Positions 25,831 to 33,646 of a stretch of DNA of 36,994 bases are shown here, piece by piece. The position numbers and the translations under genes were made by a program. The notes beneath the pieces were generated by a model, which was given only the letters and a program-made list of their open reading frames with translations, had not been told where the DNA came from and made no database searches. Origin of the DNA: a virus; IMG/VR virus record IMGVR_UViG_3300022752_000190, positions 1 through 36,994 of that record; one strand, written 5' to 3'. The number at the start of each line of letters is the position of its first letter. The first letter of the stretch is position 1.

Positions 25831-26853
25831 TTAGCCTGCGACTTGCAACAGAGCCAAACCGTTTGCTTGAGCAACTTTGGTGCCGTACACATTCAGACCA
25901 CGAACCAATGTACCGAAGTCATTGGGGTTTTGCAGCGACTCAACCTTGGCAATCTGCGATGCAAAAGTGATGGCAGACTTGTGACCTGCGATCACGGCGT
26001 GACGCTTCAACGCATTGGACAAAGTGGTATCTGAACCGGAGTTGGGGTTGTAGTAAGTCTTACCAGCAGCGCCGCGTGGAACGAGGTTGGAGACATACAC
26101 AGTGAAGCGGTCGATCATGCCGATCTTGCCGTTACGCAAAACGCTAGATGCGTCACCCATGAACTGGGCTTGTGCCAAGTTGGATTGCATCAGGATTTGA
26201 CGTTCTGTTGGGGTGATGATCAACCAACGGTCAGTCTCAGGAACGTTAGCTTCATCCAACACGCTAGACAAAGCAGTGATGCTTTGCAGAATGTTAGCAG
26301 CAGTCAATGTGATTGGAGCCAGATCGGTACCCAGATTGAATGCGCCAGAGATTGCACCAGCGGTAGCGCCTTGGTTGGCAGCAGCGCCTTGGTCAAAGTT
26401 GGTAAACAAAACATCTTTGTCGATCTGAATCTTCATCTGCATGGCAGCATCATTGGTGAACATGTCCATCAATTTAGGCTTGGCTTGCAGCTCCAACACG
26501 TTGTTCACGTTGACGCCGAAGTATTTACCTTTGTTGATGACCAAGCTGATGGTGCTGGGAGCAGGGACTTCGTAAGCCAAGTTTTGGCCAACAGAGTAGC
26601 TGTTGATGGTGATGGTAGGGATGGTGTTGATAATCACGGTGTCGCCCATACCAGTGATGTCACCTTGCCAGTCGGTGTTGGCAATCTCACCGAAAACGGT
26701 GGCGGCATAGAATTTCTGTGCCAATTTGCCAGACCAAAGGGCTGGGATGAAAGAACCGGAATAAGCGGTGCCGGAATAGGCAACCTGACCGCCGGGGGTA
26801 TTAAAACCGCCGGAGTTAATGGGATACGCTGCTGCTGCGGTGATCGTGGACAT
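25831..26853 (-). CDS. Major capsid protein, P22-coat-like (340 aa)
   Basis: The opening third contains SFIPALWSGKLAQKFYAATV, then EIANTDWQGDITGMGDTVII and INTIPTITINSY. This is the pattern of the P22-type coat family, an HK97-fold capsid subunit (entry helix, the GDTV strand, then a spine helix near DMFTNDAAMQMKIQIDKDVL). The later part has ERQILMQSNLAQAQFMGDAS and a FTVYVSNLVPRG strand. The length is normal. The gene follows the scaffold candidate and a hairpin, and AAAAGGA lies before the ATG. Codon use is even and the gene looks highly expressed. Confidence 0.88.
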   Translation of the reverse strand: MSTITAAAAYPINSGGFNTPGGQVAYSGTAYSGSFIPALWSGKLAQKFYAATVFGEIANTDWQGDITGMGDTVIINTIPTITINSYSVGQNLAYEVPAPSTISLVINKGKYFGVNVNNVLELQAKPKLMDMFTNDAAMQMKIQIDKDVLFTNFDQGAAANQGATAGAISGAFNLGTDLAPITLTAANILQSITALSSVLDEANVPETDRWLIITPTERQILMQSNLAQAQFMGDASSVLRNGKIGMIDRFTVYVSNLVPRGAAGKTYYNPNSGSDTTLSNALKRHAVIAGHKSAITFASQIAKVESLQNPNDFGTLVRGLNVYGTKVAQANGLALLQVAG

Positions 26854-26867
26854 GATGATTCCTTTTT

Positions 26868-26891
26868 AAAAAACGGTTTAAATTTGAACCG
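26868..26891 (-). terminator. Terminator-like hairpin between scaffold and capsid genes
   Basis: On the minus strand, CGGTTCAAATTTAAACCG can fold with CGGTT/AACCG pairing and is followed by six T. It lies about 18 bases after the scaffold stop and just before the capsid Shine-Dalgarno. The stem is AU-rich in its middle, so termination would be partial. I see no obvious sigma-70 promoter between it and the capsid gene, so read-through must supply the capsid message, or a phage-specific promoter exists. Confidence 0.5.
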
Positions 26892-26908
26892 CCATGTCCG
26901 GGGAACCT

Positions 26909-27859
26909 TTATCGGATTCGACCTTCAGAATAGGCGGCATTGATATCTTTCTCAATTCTTTCCGCTTCGGCTGAGTCTAAATGCCCCTTAATCCACTCAT
27001 TATAGAAATTAGCAATCTGGTCTTGCGTATAGATCGGCTTATCTCCAGCAGAAGTAGCAGGTGCAGGCGACGAACGTGAGCGGGTCGGTGCAACTTGACT
27101 TTGCAGCTGTTGGCTAGGTTTCTGTTGAGTTGGAGCTACCTTACCTTGGTACTGGTTAAAGATTACTGCTGTACGGCTTGCATCAAGCGACTCATATGCG
27201 TTTGTCAACGCTACTTGTCTAGGCAATCCATAAACAGGATCAACTTCAGCCAACCAATTCAGGAATCCTTGATCTGTGTTCAAAGTTTCCCAGTTCGGTA
27301 CTTGGGCAGAAAGCTTAGCCAAAAATTGATCTTTATCAGACACAACCTGACGTTCACTTACGTTACCAAGCTTGCCCTTCAACTCCCTGATCTCATCTAC
27401 CAGCTGGGCGTTATGGCTGCGAAACTCCGCAACTTTTTGCTCAGATGCACGGTCAATAAGATCAAGCAGATCGGAACCAAATGCTTCTTTGTCTTGTTCA
27501 GTGATAAGAGTCTTTGCCGTAGCTGTCTGTGCCGCAGGCTGTTGTGCTTTAGCTGTTGCATTTTCTGCAATGAGAGACTGGACTTGTCCATTCAACTCAC
27601 GCATCTGCGCGTGTAAGCGTGGCACTTCTGCGTCATACATCCCTTTGAGCGTCAGGTACTTGCGTTCCCAAGTTTCTTCTGGAATTACTGGCTTCGGTTC
27701 TGGCTCTTGCGAGACTGGTTGCGGTTGGGGTTCAGGGTCTAGGGCTGTGTCTTGTATCAGGTTTGGGTCAGTCTCCGTGTTATCGGTCTGTCCGTTTATC
27801 TGGGCTACAAACGCATCAGCGTCGTCAACTTGTTTCTGAACTGCTTTTGGCAATGCCAT
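26909..27859 (-). CDS. Capsid scaffolding protein candidate (316 aa)
   Basis: The N-terminus is charged and the region near residues 45-60 is Pro/Glu/Gln-rich (EPQPQPVSQEPEPKPV). A helical region (about 70-190) includes a Leu/Glu/Gln coiled coil, and the C-terminus is helical and charged (KGHLDSAEAERIEKDINAAY). This composition and the place directly before the major capsid gene are typical of scaffolding proteins, which bind coat subunits by a charged C-terminal helix during procapsid assembly. AAGGAG precedes the ATG. The leader between this gene and the one upstream holds repeats. No protease motif is visible. Confidence 0.75.
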   Translation of the reverse strand: MALPKAVQKQVDDADAFVAQINGQTDNTETDPNLIQDTALDPEPQPQPVSQEPEPKPVIPEETWERKYLTLKGMYDAEVPRLHAQMRELNGQVQSLIAENATAKAQQPAAQTATAKTLITEQDKEAFGSDLLDLIDRASEQKVAEFRSHNAQLVDEIRELKGKLGNVSERQVVSDKDQFLAKLSAQVPNWETLNTDQGFLNWLAEVDPVYGLPRQVALTNAYESLDASRTAVIFNQYQGKVAPTQQKPSQQLQSQVAPTRSRSSPAPATSAGDKPIYTQDQIANFYNEWIKGHLDSAEAERIEKDINAAYSEGRIR

Positions 27860-27875
27860 ATCTCTATCTCCTTCG

Positions 27876-27978
27876 CTCCGACTACGCTTGGGACTCCGAC
27901 TTTACGGTCAGTCCGGGCACGCTTACGGTCTGCTACTTGGTTTAAAAAATTTTGACTGTGGGCTCCGACTTAACGGTC
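27876..27978. repeat. Short direct repeats in the leader of the scaffold gene
   Basis: On the plus strand, CTCCGACTTTACGGTC (27894-27909) and CTCCGACTTAACGGTC (27963-27978) differ at one base and lie 69 bp apart. A partial copy, CTCCGACTACG, lies at 27876-27886, and ACGGTCTGC at 27925-27933 recurs at 27972-27980. They occupy the 122 bp of non-coding sequence before the scaffold start. They may be an operator, a promoter element read by a phage-specific factor, or RNA-structure elements. Confidence 0.6.
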
Positions 27979-27981
27979 TGC

Positions 27982-28215
27982 CTACTGTCTTCGGGTTTTG
28001 GCGACTAGAGTTGAACTCTGGTCTACCAGCTCAAGGATTTCCTTGAGTTCGACAGCTCGCCCTTGCAAGCGAATCATCTGATCTTTGTCTTGTGCCTCAA
28101 CAAGTCTTTCGAGAGTCTCTTGTTGACGCGCTTGGAAATATTCTAACAGTGGTTTGAATTCTTGGGATTGCAGTTGTAATAAACAACGTGCAACCCTTTC
28201 GTCGATTCTAACCAA
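27982..28215 (-). CDS. Small helical protein (77 aa) before the scaffold gene
   Basis: The sequence is almost entirely helical and amphipathic (QEFKPLLEYFQARQQETLER, then RLQGRAVELKEILELVDQSS), which suggests a coiled coil. The start is a TTG directly after the upstream TAA, implying translational coupling. It lies between portal and scaffold, where small head-assembly proteins are common. I recall similar short proteins at this position in other podovirus genomes, but cannot name a family. Confidence 0.7.
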   Translation of the reverse strand: MVRIDERVARCLLQLQSQEFKPLLEYFQARQQETLERLVEAQDKDQMIRLQGRAVELKEILELVDQSSTLVAKTRRQ

Positions 28216-28425
28216 TTACTTGCACATTCCATCTGTTTTGGCAGTTTCGGAAGTGTATTCAGCACCACCACGTTTGCCTAAATTGAAATTGCCGCCATCG
28301 GAACCGCCGTTGCCTTGAGTGGCTGGGCCTTTAGACATGCCGTCAGTCTTCGCAGACATTTGGCCATATTCTTTACCGTTTGCTGCGATAGACATGCGCT
28401 TATCCATTGGGTCAACTGCTTGCAT
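28216..28425 (-). CDS. Small Gly/Lys-rich protein (69 aa) after the portal gene
   Basis: The protein is flexible and hydrophilic. The motif KTDGM occurs twice, in SAKTDGMSKGP and at the C-terminus ETAKTDGMCK, with a Gly/Asn-rich middle. It has no hydrophobic core and may be disordered. It has its own near-consensus promoter and a strong AAAGGAG Shine-Dalgarno, so it is probably made in quantity. No known family is recognised. Confidence 0.7.
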   Translation of the reverse strand: MQAVDPMDKRMSIAANGKEYGQMSAKTDGMSKGPATQGNGGSDGGNFNLGKRGGAEYTSETAKTDGMCK

Positions 28426-28451
28426 AAGAAACTCCTTTTGCGATGGTGTGT

Positions 28452-28479
28452 ATTATCACCTGTTAATGATACTTGTCAA
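28452..28479 (-). promoter_or_regulatory. Sigma-70 promoter for the scaffold/capsid block
   Basis: On the minus strand, TTGACA (28479-28474) and GATAAT (28457-28452) are separated by 16 bp. The -35 overlaps the portal stop codon. The first transcribed bases would read near ATACACACC, as in the promoter at 33520-33547. It is well placed to lift expression of the head genes. This is a sequence match only. Confidence 0.7.
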
Positions 28480-30617
28480 CTACTTACACCAACCATTGGT
28501 GCAAAATTGTTTGTAACTGGCGCTCCGTTTTGTAACTGAGCCCCGCCTGATTGTACTGGAGGAGTTCCTCCGGCTTGCGCTTGACCGTTCTGCTGGTTAA
28601 GCATCATTTGCTGTTGAGCCGCAATTTGCTGCTGTTGAGCCATGCGCTGTTTAAGAATCTCAATTGGCGGAACAATGTGATCTGGGTTGAGATCAAGCGT
28701 TTTAGCCGCTTGGCGCAAGAGTTCTGCAATACCTTCCATGCCAATAACTTGCTGCACGATGGGGCTTTGCAACGCAACTTGGAGGAACTGGTTTTGGCGA
28801 ACCTGAGACTGCTCCTTGACCACGAGTGCTGTTGCGCCCCGAGCAATGATATTGATGTCGCCTTTCAAATCAGGATCGTCTCCATAACGCATGTTGTAGT
28901 AATACAACCTTTCAATCACGGGGGAGATTACAGATTCGTCAATATTGGCAATAACTTGCTTGATGGCTTTACCGGCGTTGCTCATCAACATAGACATACC
29001 GGAAGCCGTACGGCCTGCGCCGCCTGCTGGACTATCGCCTGACATGTAACGTGGGATGCCTGTGTATTCATCGGCCAACGTAGCAAACTTTTCATACACG
29101 GCCATCAACTCGCTAGCTAATGAATTGGGTTGATAGAACTGCATCGGGGGAGCTGAACCAGCCAACGGGTCAGATGTGACCTGCCACACCTTCCACGGAT
29201 ACATCTGAGTAATATTCTCACCCTGAGGCAAGCGGTCGATGTTATACACAACCTGCGGGCCGCTTGAGATTGACATGTTGTTTACCAGCGAACGGGCTGC
29301 GGCGTTGCAAATATCTTGGGTATCCCGGCACAGGTCAGCTACAGAGTTGCCCCAGAACGCACCGGGAACTTCCTCATAGGAAGCTTTGAAATATGGTTTA
29401 CGCCCCATTGGATCAGGATTCACAACGGCTTTGATAACCCAGTTACCAATAACCCAGCCCTCGATGGGGTAGTCCATCAGTGGATCAGGGACATCTTCTT
29501 CTTGTAGACCCCAATCACGCAACAACTGGCCCTGCACGCTGCCCCAGAACTGGAGGGCATCAATCAACTCAGACGGGTTCTGTTGCACACCCATTGTGGA
29601 CTTGCCTTCAGCGGCGGCCTTGTTCATGTCAACGTAAATCCAGTCGCGCAAGCCGCCTTTGCCGTATTCTTCAAGCACAGCGCGGATCGCACCGTCGCTA
29701 TAACCCTCAACGCCAATCAAGGCCTGTAAGTCAGACCGGTGCAACTTATGGCGCTCAATCAGGTAGCCATCGTCAATGCTTGTTGCGTCTGCTGCTGGGT
29801 AGAGATTAAATGGATCAACACGCTCCCACTCAAGAACCAACTCGTCTTTCACATCCATCATGTACTGTCCGTTTTGACCGGGCACCCACTTCATTTTTGG
29901 ACGCTTACGAACGACTGGGCCTTTCATGATGGCCGATGGGAATGTAGTGATGTCGTCAAGGAAGTCTGCAAAAGCCCGGCTCCAGTTACCTTCTTTGAGC
30001 TGGTCATCCATCTTTGCTTCCATACGCTCAGCCGTACGGCTAGCCATATCCTTCAGGTGGGACATGGCCATGTCTTTCATCTCAAGTAAGCGCTCACGTA
30101 CCTGCTGATCCGTTGGTGGCGTGCCTTGCATGTAAAGCTGCTGCACTTCTTGTTGTGCCTGCTGCATGATGGACTGGACTTGATCGGGGGGCAAATCTGG
30201 AACTGGGGTTGGAGTAATAGTCCAAGGTTTGTCTTCTGTTGCGGTAACAAGTGTATCTTTTAACCAACTAGATGCAGCACGGCACTTGTTGCTTGTAAGC
30301 ATCATATAGATAGTCGCACTGCCTTGCTCACGCAGCTGGGCCAGCTTGTCAGGGTCATATTCCCCCCTACGCGCACGCACGGATTTCAACATCTTAATTT
30401 CAGAAGTCTGCTGCTTGGCCAGCATCGCGGCCTGCCACTTCTTACGAATATAGCCCGACAGGGCTTGCACAACTGGTTGTGAGTTGGCTAACTGAGCCGC
30501 TGCTCGAGATTCCTCTTGCAGAGCTTTTATAGATTTAATGGTGACAAGTCCGCCCGCCGTGACTGTGCCCGGCGCATTGGTATTCGTAATGTTAAGTCCA
30601 AGTTGCATATACGTCAC
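28476..30617 (-). CDS. Portal protein (713 aa)
   Basis: This large podovirus-type portal has a long N-terminal helical region with RAASSWLKDTLVTATEDKPW (clip and stem entry). A central region carries DLCRDTQDICNAAARSLVNN and GPQVVYNIDRLPQGE. ANIDESVISPVIERLYYYNM precedes the C-terminal crown. The Gln-rich C-terminus (about residues 665-700) is probably the barrel or a disordered tail. Twelve copies would form the DNA channel at one vertex. The gene follows the large terminase, as usual, with its own promoter in the gap. A strong Shine-Dalgarno is not visible before the ATG. Confidence 0.88.
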   Translation of the reverse strand: MTYMQLGLNITNTNAPGTVTAGGLVTIKSIKALQEESRAAAQLANSQPVVQALSGYIRKKWQAAMLAKQQTSEIKMLKSVRARRGEYDPDKLAQLREQGSATIYMMLTSNKCRAASSWLKDTLVTATEDKPWTITPTPVPDLPPDQVQSIMQQAQQEVQQLYMQGTPPTDQQVRERLLEMKDMAMSHLKDMASRTAERMEAKMDDQLKEGNWSRAFADFLDDITTFPSAIMKGPVVRKRPKMKWVPGQNGQYMMDVKDELVLEWERVDPFNLYPAADATSIDDGYLIERHKLHRSDLQALIGVEGYSDGAIRAVLEEYGKGGLRDWIYVDMNKAAAEGKSTMGVQQNPSELIDALQFWGSVQGQLLRDWGLQEEDVPDPLMDYPIEGWVIGNWVIKAVVNPDPMGRKPYFKASYEEVPGAFWGNSVADLCRDTQDICNAAARSLVNNMSISSGPQVVYNIDRLPQGENITQMYPWKVWQVTSDPLAGSAPPMQFYQPNSLASELMAVYEKFATLADEYTGIPRYMSGDSPAGGAGRTASGMSMLMSNAGKAIKQVIANIDESVISPVIERLYYYNMRYGDDPDLKGDINIIARGATALVVKEQSQVRQNQFLQVALQSPIVQQVIGMEGIAELLRQAAKTLDLNPDHIVPPIEILKQRMAQQQQIAAQQQMMLNQQNGQAQAGGTPPVQSGGAQLQNGAPVTNNFAPMVGVSS

Positions 30618-30634
30618 ATTTTAAACATGGTGGG

Positions 30635-30663
30635 GGTATAGCAGCTTGCAGTGACTCTGTCAA
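30635..30663 (-). promoter_or_regulatory. Sigma-70 promoter for the portal gene
   Basis: On the minus strand, TTGACA (30663-30658) and TATACC (30640-30635) are separated by exactly 17 bp. The -35 overlaps the end of the terminase gene. The spacing is optimal and the -35 perfect, so host RNA polymerase should use it. It would decouple head proteins from terminase. Confidence 0.72.
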
Positions 30664-32060
30664 GACCAAACATAGTCAATCTTCTTGACTTCCACTGCTT
30701 TGCGCTGCCACGTGTCTCCGGTCACATTACCATCTGCGTGTAGACATGCATACTGGTGCGCATCAGCAATGTGGGAGTGATGATTCTTTTCCGGCTTGTC
30801 GTCTCTGTCGCCGTTTTGCCGTATTTTATACCTATATCCGCCGCGTAGGGAAGAAATTAAATGTGTACAACATGGATCAATTAGATGGGCAGGTTTACCA
30901 TCCACACTTCTAGTGAGCATCTTATCGACTGCATTGATACGTGCCACGACACTGTTTGACTTGGCTGAGATGACTCGGAATCCTTCTGCTCGCAAAATAT
31001 CAAACACTGAGCGCTCGTCGGTCTGCGCCCGCTGTTGCCCTGCTGGGTCACCAACAATCAAAACGTTCATACCCGGGAATCGGTTGACAAGCAGTGGCTT
31101 TAATTTCTCACGACAGAACCGTAGTGTGCCCATGCCGTCCGACACCAGATCAGCAAATGTCAGCAACCGACCCTGTGCATCCACCTGATTTATGGTGCAA
31201 GCTGGTGTGAGCCCGAAGTCCATCCCAATGATGAGTGGGTGTGTCTGCAACTTGATATGGTTCAAAGTCTGTTTGGCCACGTGGGTGTCTCGGTCGAACG
31301 CTCTAAACACTGGCTGCCCGCTCAACGATTTACCAAACTGACCGTTGACATATACGTCAATCCAATCGTCTGACTTGCCTTCACACAAGTTCTCATAGTA
31401 CCCATCCGGCAGATACTGCACCCAGTCAGCTTCTTGGCTCAGACCACTAGGCTGTATGGTGACGTGCATGTTGCTAGGCGGCTCGTTGAGCGTAGTCTCC
31501 CAAAACGTATCCATGTCTGGTGGGTTAGTCGCGCCCCACACTTTATGAATCTGCTTGCCGTTGTCATCGCAAGCACCCACGCCGTTCATAGTCTTGTCAG
31601 GGTATCGCCCCAAGCGACCAGTCAGCGCGTTGTAAATGTCGGGGTTAATCTCACGGAACTCATCCATAACGCCGAACGTTAACTGTAATGAAAGTAACCG
31701 ACGCACGTCATTGGCGTCATCCAGTCCCCGGAACAGGACTTCGCACTCCACATCATCGAACTTCAACTGGAACTTGGAGTTAGTCTTCTCCAGTATGCCC
31801 GCCTCACCGTCTGGATACCACTTGGTAAAGTCAGGGATCGTCGTGTCCCACAGCATCTGACGGGTGTTACGGATAACAGCCACACGACTACGCCGTATGC
31901 CATCAGGGGACGCTGCAACACGCTTGGCTTCATACCCAATCTTGATGAGCGCTGCTGTTGTTTTTGTCGAACCCACCGGCCCCACGATAAAATTGGCAAA
32001 CTTGTCGGATGTCAGAAATGGAACTACCGATGTGGGTGGTGTATAGACTAGGTTAGCCAT
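30660..32060 (-). CDS. terL: Terminase large subunit (466 aa)
   Basis: The ATPase domain shows a Walker A-like GPVGSTKT at 27-34 and Walker B LTFGVMDE at 127-134. The C-terminal nuclease domain has acidic residues in place: D281 in LIIGMDFGLTP, D338 in VLIVGDPAG and D433 in HSHIADAHQY. The enzyme packages DNA into the procapsid through the portal and cuts the concatemer. The length is normal for a podovirus TerL. It overlaps the small-subunit candidate by eight bases. The packaging strategy cannot be inferred here. Confidence 0.92.
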   Translation of the reverse strand: MANLVYTPPTSVVPFLTSDKFANFIVGPVGSTKTTAALIKIGYEAKRVAASPDGIRRSRVAVIRNTRQMLWDTTIPDFTKWYPDGEAGILEKTNSKFQLKFDDVECEVLFRGLDDANDVRRLLSLQLTFGVMDEFREINPDIYNALTGRLGRYPDKTMNGVGACDDNGKQIHKVWGATNPPDMDTFWETTLNEPPSNMHVTIQPSGLSQEADWVQYLPDGYYENLCEGKSDDWIDVYVNGQFGKSLSGQPVFRAFDRDTHVAKQTLNHIKLQTHPLIIGMDFGLTPACTINQVDAQGRLLTFADLVSDGMGTLRFCREKLKPLLVNRFPGMNVLIVGDPAGQQRAQTDERSVFDILRAEGFRVISAKSNSVVARINAVDKMLTRSVDGKPAHLIDPCCTHLISSLRGGYRYKIRQNGDRDDKPEKNHHSHIADAHQYACLHADGNVTGDTWQRKAVEVKKIDYVWS

Positions 32061-32529
32061 CTATTGTCACAGGCTGAGCACCCTGCGGTATGTTAATTGT
32101 GATGCTGAATTTCGGAGCAGTATTGGTGTTGCCCGGGTCGTTTTTCGGTGCTTTGAGTCCTGCCACGTCTGTCAACGCTTGGAACACCGATAGTTTCTGC
32201 ATGATCGTGCTATCGTTTGATACGGCCTGCTTGAACATCATGCCCATCATCTCTTCGGCCATTAGCCCCGCCTTAAGGCGAAACGTCATGCCGTTACGTT
32301 CAAACTCTGACCGCTGGGTCTGTACTGCACTGATGAATGGTGGCCACTGCGCTAGACGCTCCCACTTCTCGCCTTCAAACCCAAACCGTTGCGCTATGGA
32401 TACAGGGTCTTCCAAGCCAGCCGCACACTCCCACACCAGCTGGGGTGGGATATCCAAAGTCACATGGGCTTCTGGTGCGGTCGGTGAGAGCGCAAACTCT
32501 GTATGGTCAACGATCAGGTCTTCATTCAT
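32053..32529 (-). CDS. terS: Terminase small subunit candidate (158 aa)
   Basis: The gene is directly upstream of, and overlaps, the large terminase. The protein has a helical N-terminal part (QLVWECAAGLEDPVSIAQRF), compatible with the DNA-recognition helices of TerS, and a helical middle that would oligomerise (MAEEMMGMMFKQAVSNDSTI). The C-terminus is beta-like (PKFSITINIPQGAQPVTIDG), similar to TerS tails that contact TerL. No strict family motif is visible. Position is the main support. Confidence 0.75.
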   Translation of the reverse strand: MNEDLIVDHTEFALSPTAPEAHVTLDIPPQLVWECAAGLEDPVSIAQRFGFEGEKWERLAQWPPFISAVQTQRSEFERNGMTFRLKAGLMAEEMMGMMFKQAVSNDSTIMQKLSVFQALTDVAGLKAPKNDPGNTNTAPKFSITINIPQGAQPVTIDG

Positions 32530-32665
32530 GTTCTGCCACGGATTGCTTTAAGAAGTCAGACAGGGCCCGGCGGATTAACTCCGACACAGTTAGCCCCGTC
32601 TCCTCAGACATATCGCGCAGTTCATCCATGATCTGCTCTGGCAGGTGGAAGTTATAACGCTTCAT
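32522..32665 (-). CDS. Ribbon-helix-helix DNA-binding protein (47 aa)
   Basis: This short gene encodes MKRYNFHLPEQIMDELRDMS followed by EETGLTVSELIRRALSDFLK. The beta strand RYNFHLP, the helix QIMDELRDMSEETG and the helix TVSELIRRALSDFL are the ribbon-helix-helix (Arc/MetJ/CopG) fold, with the G-x-(S/T)-x-S-E-x-I-R turn. Such proteins bind DNA as dimers. It overlaps the small basic protein gene before it and the terminase small-subunit gene after it by a few bases. It may regulate the operon or take part in DNA recognition for packaging. Confidence 0.85.
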   Translation of the reverse strand: MKRYNFHLPEQIMDELRDMSEETGLTVSELIRRALSDFLKQSVAEHE

Positions 32666-32838
32666 TTCATCTTTTTGAGAGTCTGAGCCAGACGTGCACG
32701 TTGGCCAACCTTGCCGCCCTTTTCAGCGGCTGCGGCTAATTTTTTAGCTGGGATTTTTTGTCCAGCTGGCACGCCTAAGTCTTTATGAAGTGCGCCGGGT
32801 TTTTTGATTGCGCCAGCAATCCAATTCTTAGTTGCCAT
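32662..32838 (-). CDS. Small basic KNWIxxAIKKPGAL protein (58 aa)
   Basis: The frame starts MATKNWIAGAIKKPGALHKD and ends RARLAQTLKKMK; it is basic and helical. I recall proteins with a KNWIxxAIKKPGAL opening in many phages and larger DNA viruses, but no function is established to my knowledge. The start ATG shares a base with the upstream TAA stop, and the stop overlaps the ribbon-helix-helix start by four bases. That continuous coupling supports a real gene. Confidence 0.8.
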   Translation of the reverse strand: MATKNWIAGAIKKPGALHKDLGVPAGQKIPAKKLAAAAEKGGKVGQRARLAQTLKKMK

Positions 32839-33071
32839 TATCTGTACCTCGCTGTTTTCTTTGCAATGCCTTTGGGCTGCGCCACAAACTGTTTACCTTC
32901 CGCTTTACCTTTGCGCTTGGCTTTGGTTGTCGCCGCATACTCTGCGGAGCTTAAGGACTTAATCGCCGCCTCTGGTAAATATCTTTCACCAGTTTTTGAC
33001 GAAGGCTCTCCTGACTTGGTACGCCATTTCTGGTCACCCCAATTTTTTAGAGAAGTCTGCGGCGCTTTCAA
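32838..33071 (-). CDS. Small basic protein, DUF5872-like (77 aa)
   Basis: The sequence has LKNWGDQKWRTKSGEPS, then TGERYLPEAAIKSLSSAEYA and a basic C-terminus (KQFVAQPKGIAKKTARYR). This matches a small basic virus-associated family that I believe is DUF5872. It is probably nucleic-acid-binding by charge. The ATG overlaps the upstream stop by four bases. The label is from memory. Confidence 0.78.
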   Translation of the reverse strand: MKAPQTSLKNWGDQKWRTKSGEPSSKTGERYLPEAAIKSLSSAEYAATTKAKRKGKAEGKQFVAQPKGIAKKTARYR

Positions 33072-33250
33072 TCTTTGTATCCTCCACCAGCAGCTTTGTA
33101 TTTTTTAGCCACTAGCTGTGCTTTACGGGCTGACCACTGGCCAGCCTCCGTGCCTTGTGTTGCCGCCGCTTTTACCTGAGCCACAATTTTTTTACGCAGA
33201 GTTGGCTTGGTGTAGTTGCCAGCGGCATTCACGGTACTGCTCTTGGCCAT
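33068..33250 (-). CDS. Small basic protein (60 aa)
   Basis: The sequence is AGNYTKPTLRKKIVAQVKAA, then QWSARKAQLVAKKYKAAGGG. The AGNYTKPxLRKxI and GQWSARKAQ segments are ones I recall from many phages and giant viruses next to the DUF5872-like protein. It is basic and helical and may bind DNA. It shares the TAATG stop/start with the upstream gene and overlaps the next by four bases. Confidence 0.78.
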   Translation of the reverse strand: MAKSSTVNAAGNYTKPTLRKKIVAQVKAAATQGTEAGQWSARKAQLVAKKYKAAGGGYKD

Positions 33251-33489
33251 TACTTTTTCTTTTCCATCTTGGCTGATTTGGCGTAAGCATCGGGGCTCAT
33301 CTTGCCGGACTTAATAGCCATAGCGGTTTTCTTGGATGGGTTTTTGTCGCCTTCGGACTTCTCGCCCTTCATGTATTGGCCAACGGTCATCTTGCCGGAT
33401 TTCAGCGCTTTAGCTTCGCCTTTTTCTTCTTTAGCAGTCTCTTTACCTTTGAATTTAGCCATGAGGGATGCGGGCATTTTGGTAGCCAT
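33250..33489 (-). CDS. Lys-rich small protein with two KSGKM repeats (79 aa), first gene of the late operon
   Basis: The composition is extremely Lys/Glu-rich. A motif recurs: ALKSGKMTVGQYMKGEK near residues 28-44 and AIKSGKMSPDAYAKSAK near 58-74. The protein is probably disordered or helical and DNA-interacting by charge. AAAGGAG precedes the ATG by six bases and a TTGACA promoter lies just upstream, so it opens the minus-strand operon. No function is known to me. Confidence 0.75.
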   Translation of the reverse strand: MATKMPASLMAKFKGKETAKEEKGEAKALKSGKMTVGQYMKGEKSEGDKNPSKKTAMAIKSGKMSPDAYAKSAKMEKKK

Positions 33490-33519
33490 TAAAAACTCCT
33501 TTGGTTGAATGACGTGTGT

Positions 33520-33547
33520 ATGGTAGCTATATGGACGAAATTGTCAA
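33520..33547 (-). promoter_or_regulatory. Sigma-70 promoter at the head of the late operon
   Basis: On the minus strand, TTGACA (33547-33542) and TACCAT (33525-33520) are separated by 16 bp. Transcription would start about 25 bases before the Lys-rich small gene. ATACACAC follows, as at the promoter near 28452. The -10 is imperfect (four of six). Confidence 0.6.
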
Positions 33548-33646
33548 GTGATTGTGCAGTAATGGGTAAGAAGCTCGCCTGCCGTTTCGTTGGCCTTGAT
33601 ATGAAAACCGGAAAATAATCAAGTTCTCCGTCCCCATTGCGCCGGT

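Noticed and set aside
26170-26943. A 257-codon plus-strand frame opposite the capsid gene
   Set aside because: It lies wholly antisense to the clear major capsid gene and its end, encodes no recognisable motif and has no ribosome site; a shadow of codon bias.
27095-27616. A 173-codon plus-strand frame opposite the scaffold gene
   Set aside because: Cys/Leu-rich product characteristic of antisense frames; no Shine-Dalgarno and no context.
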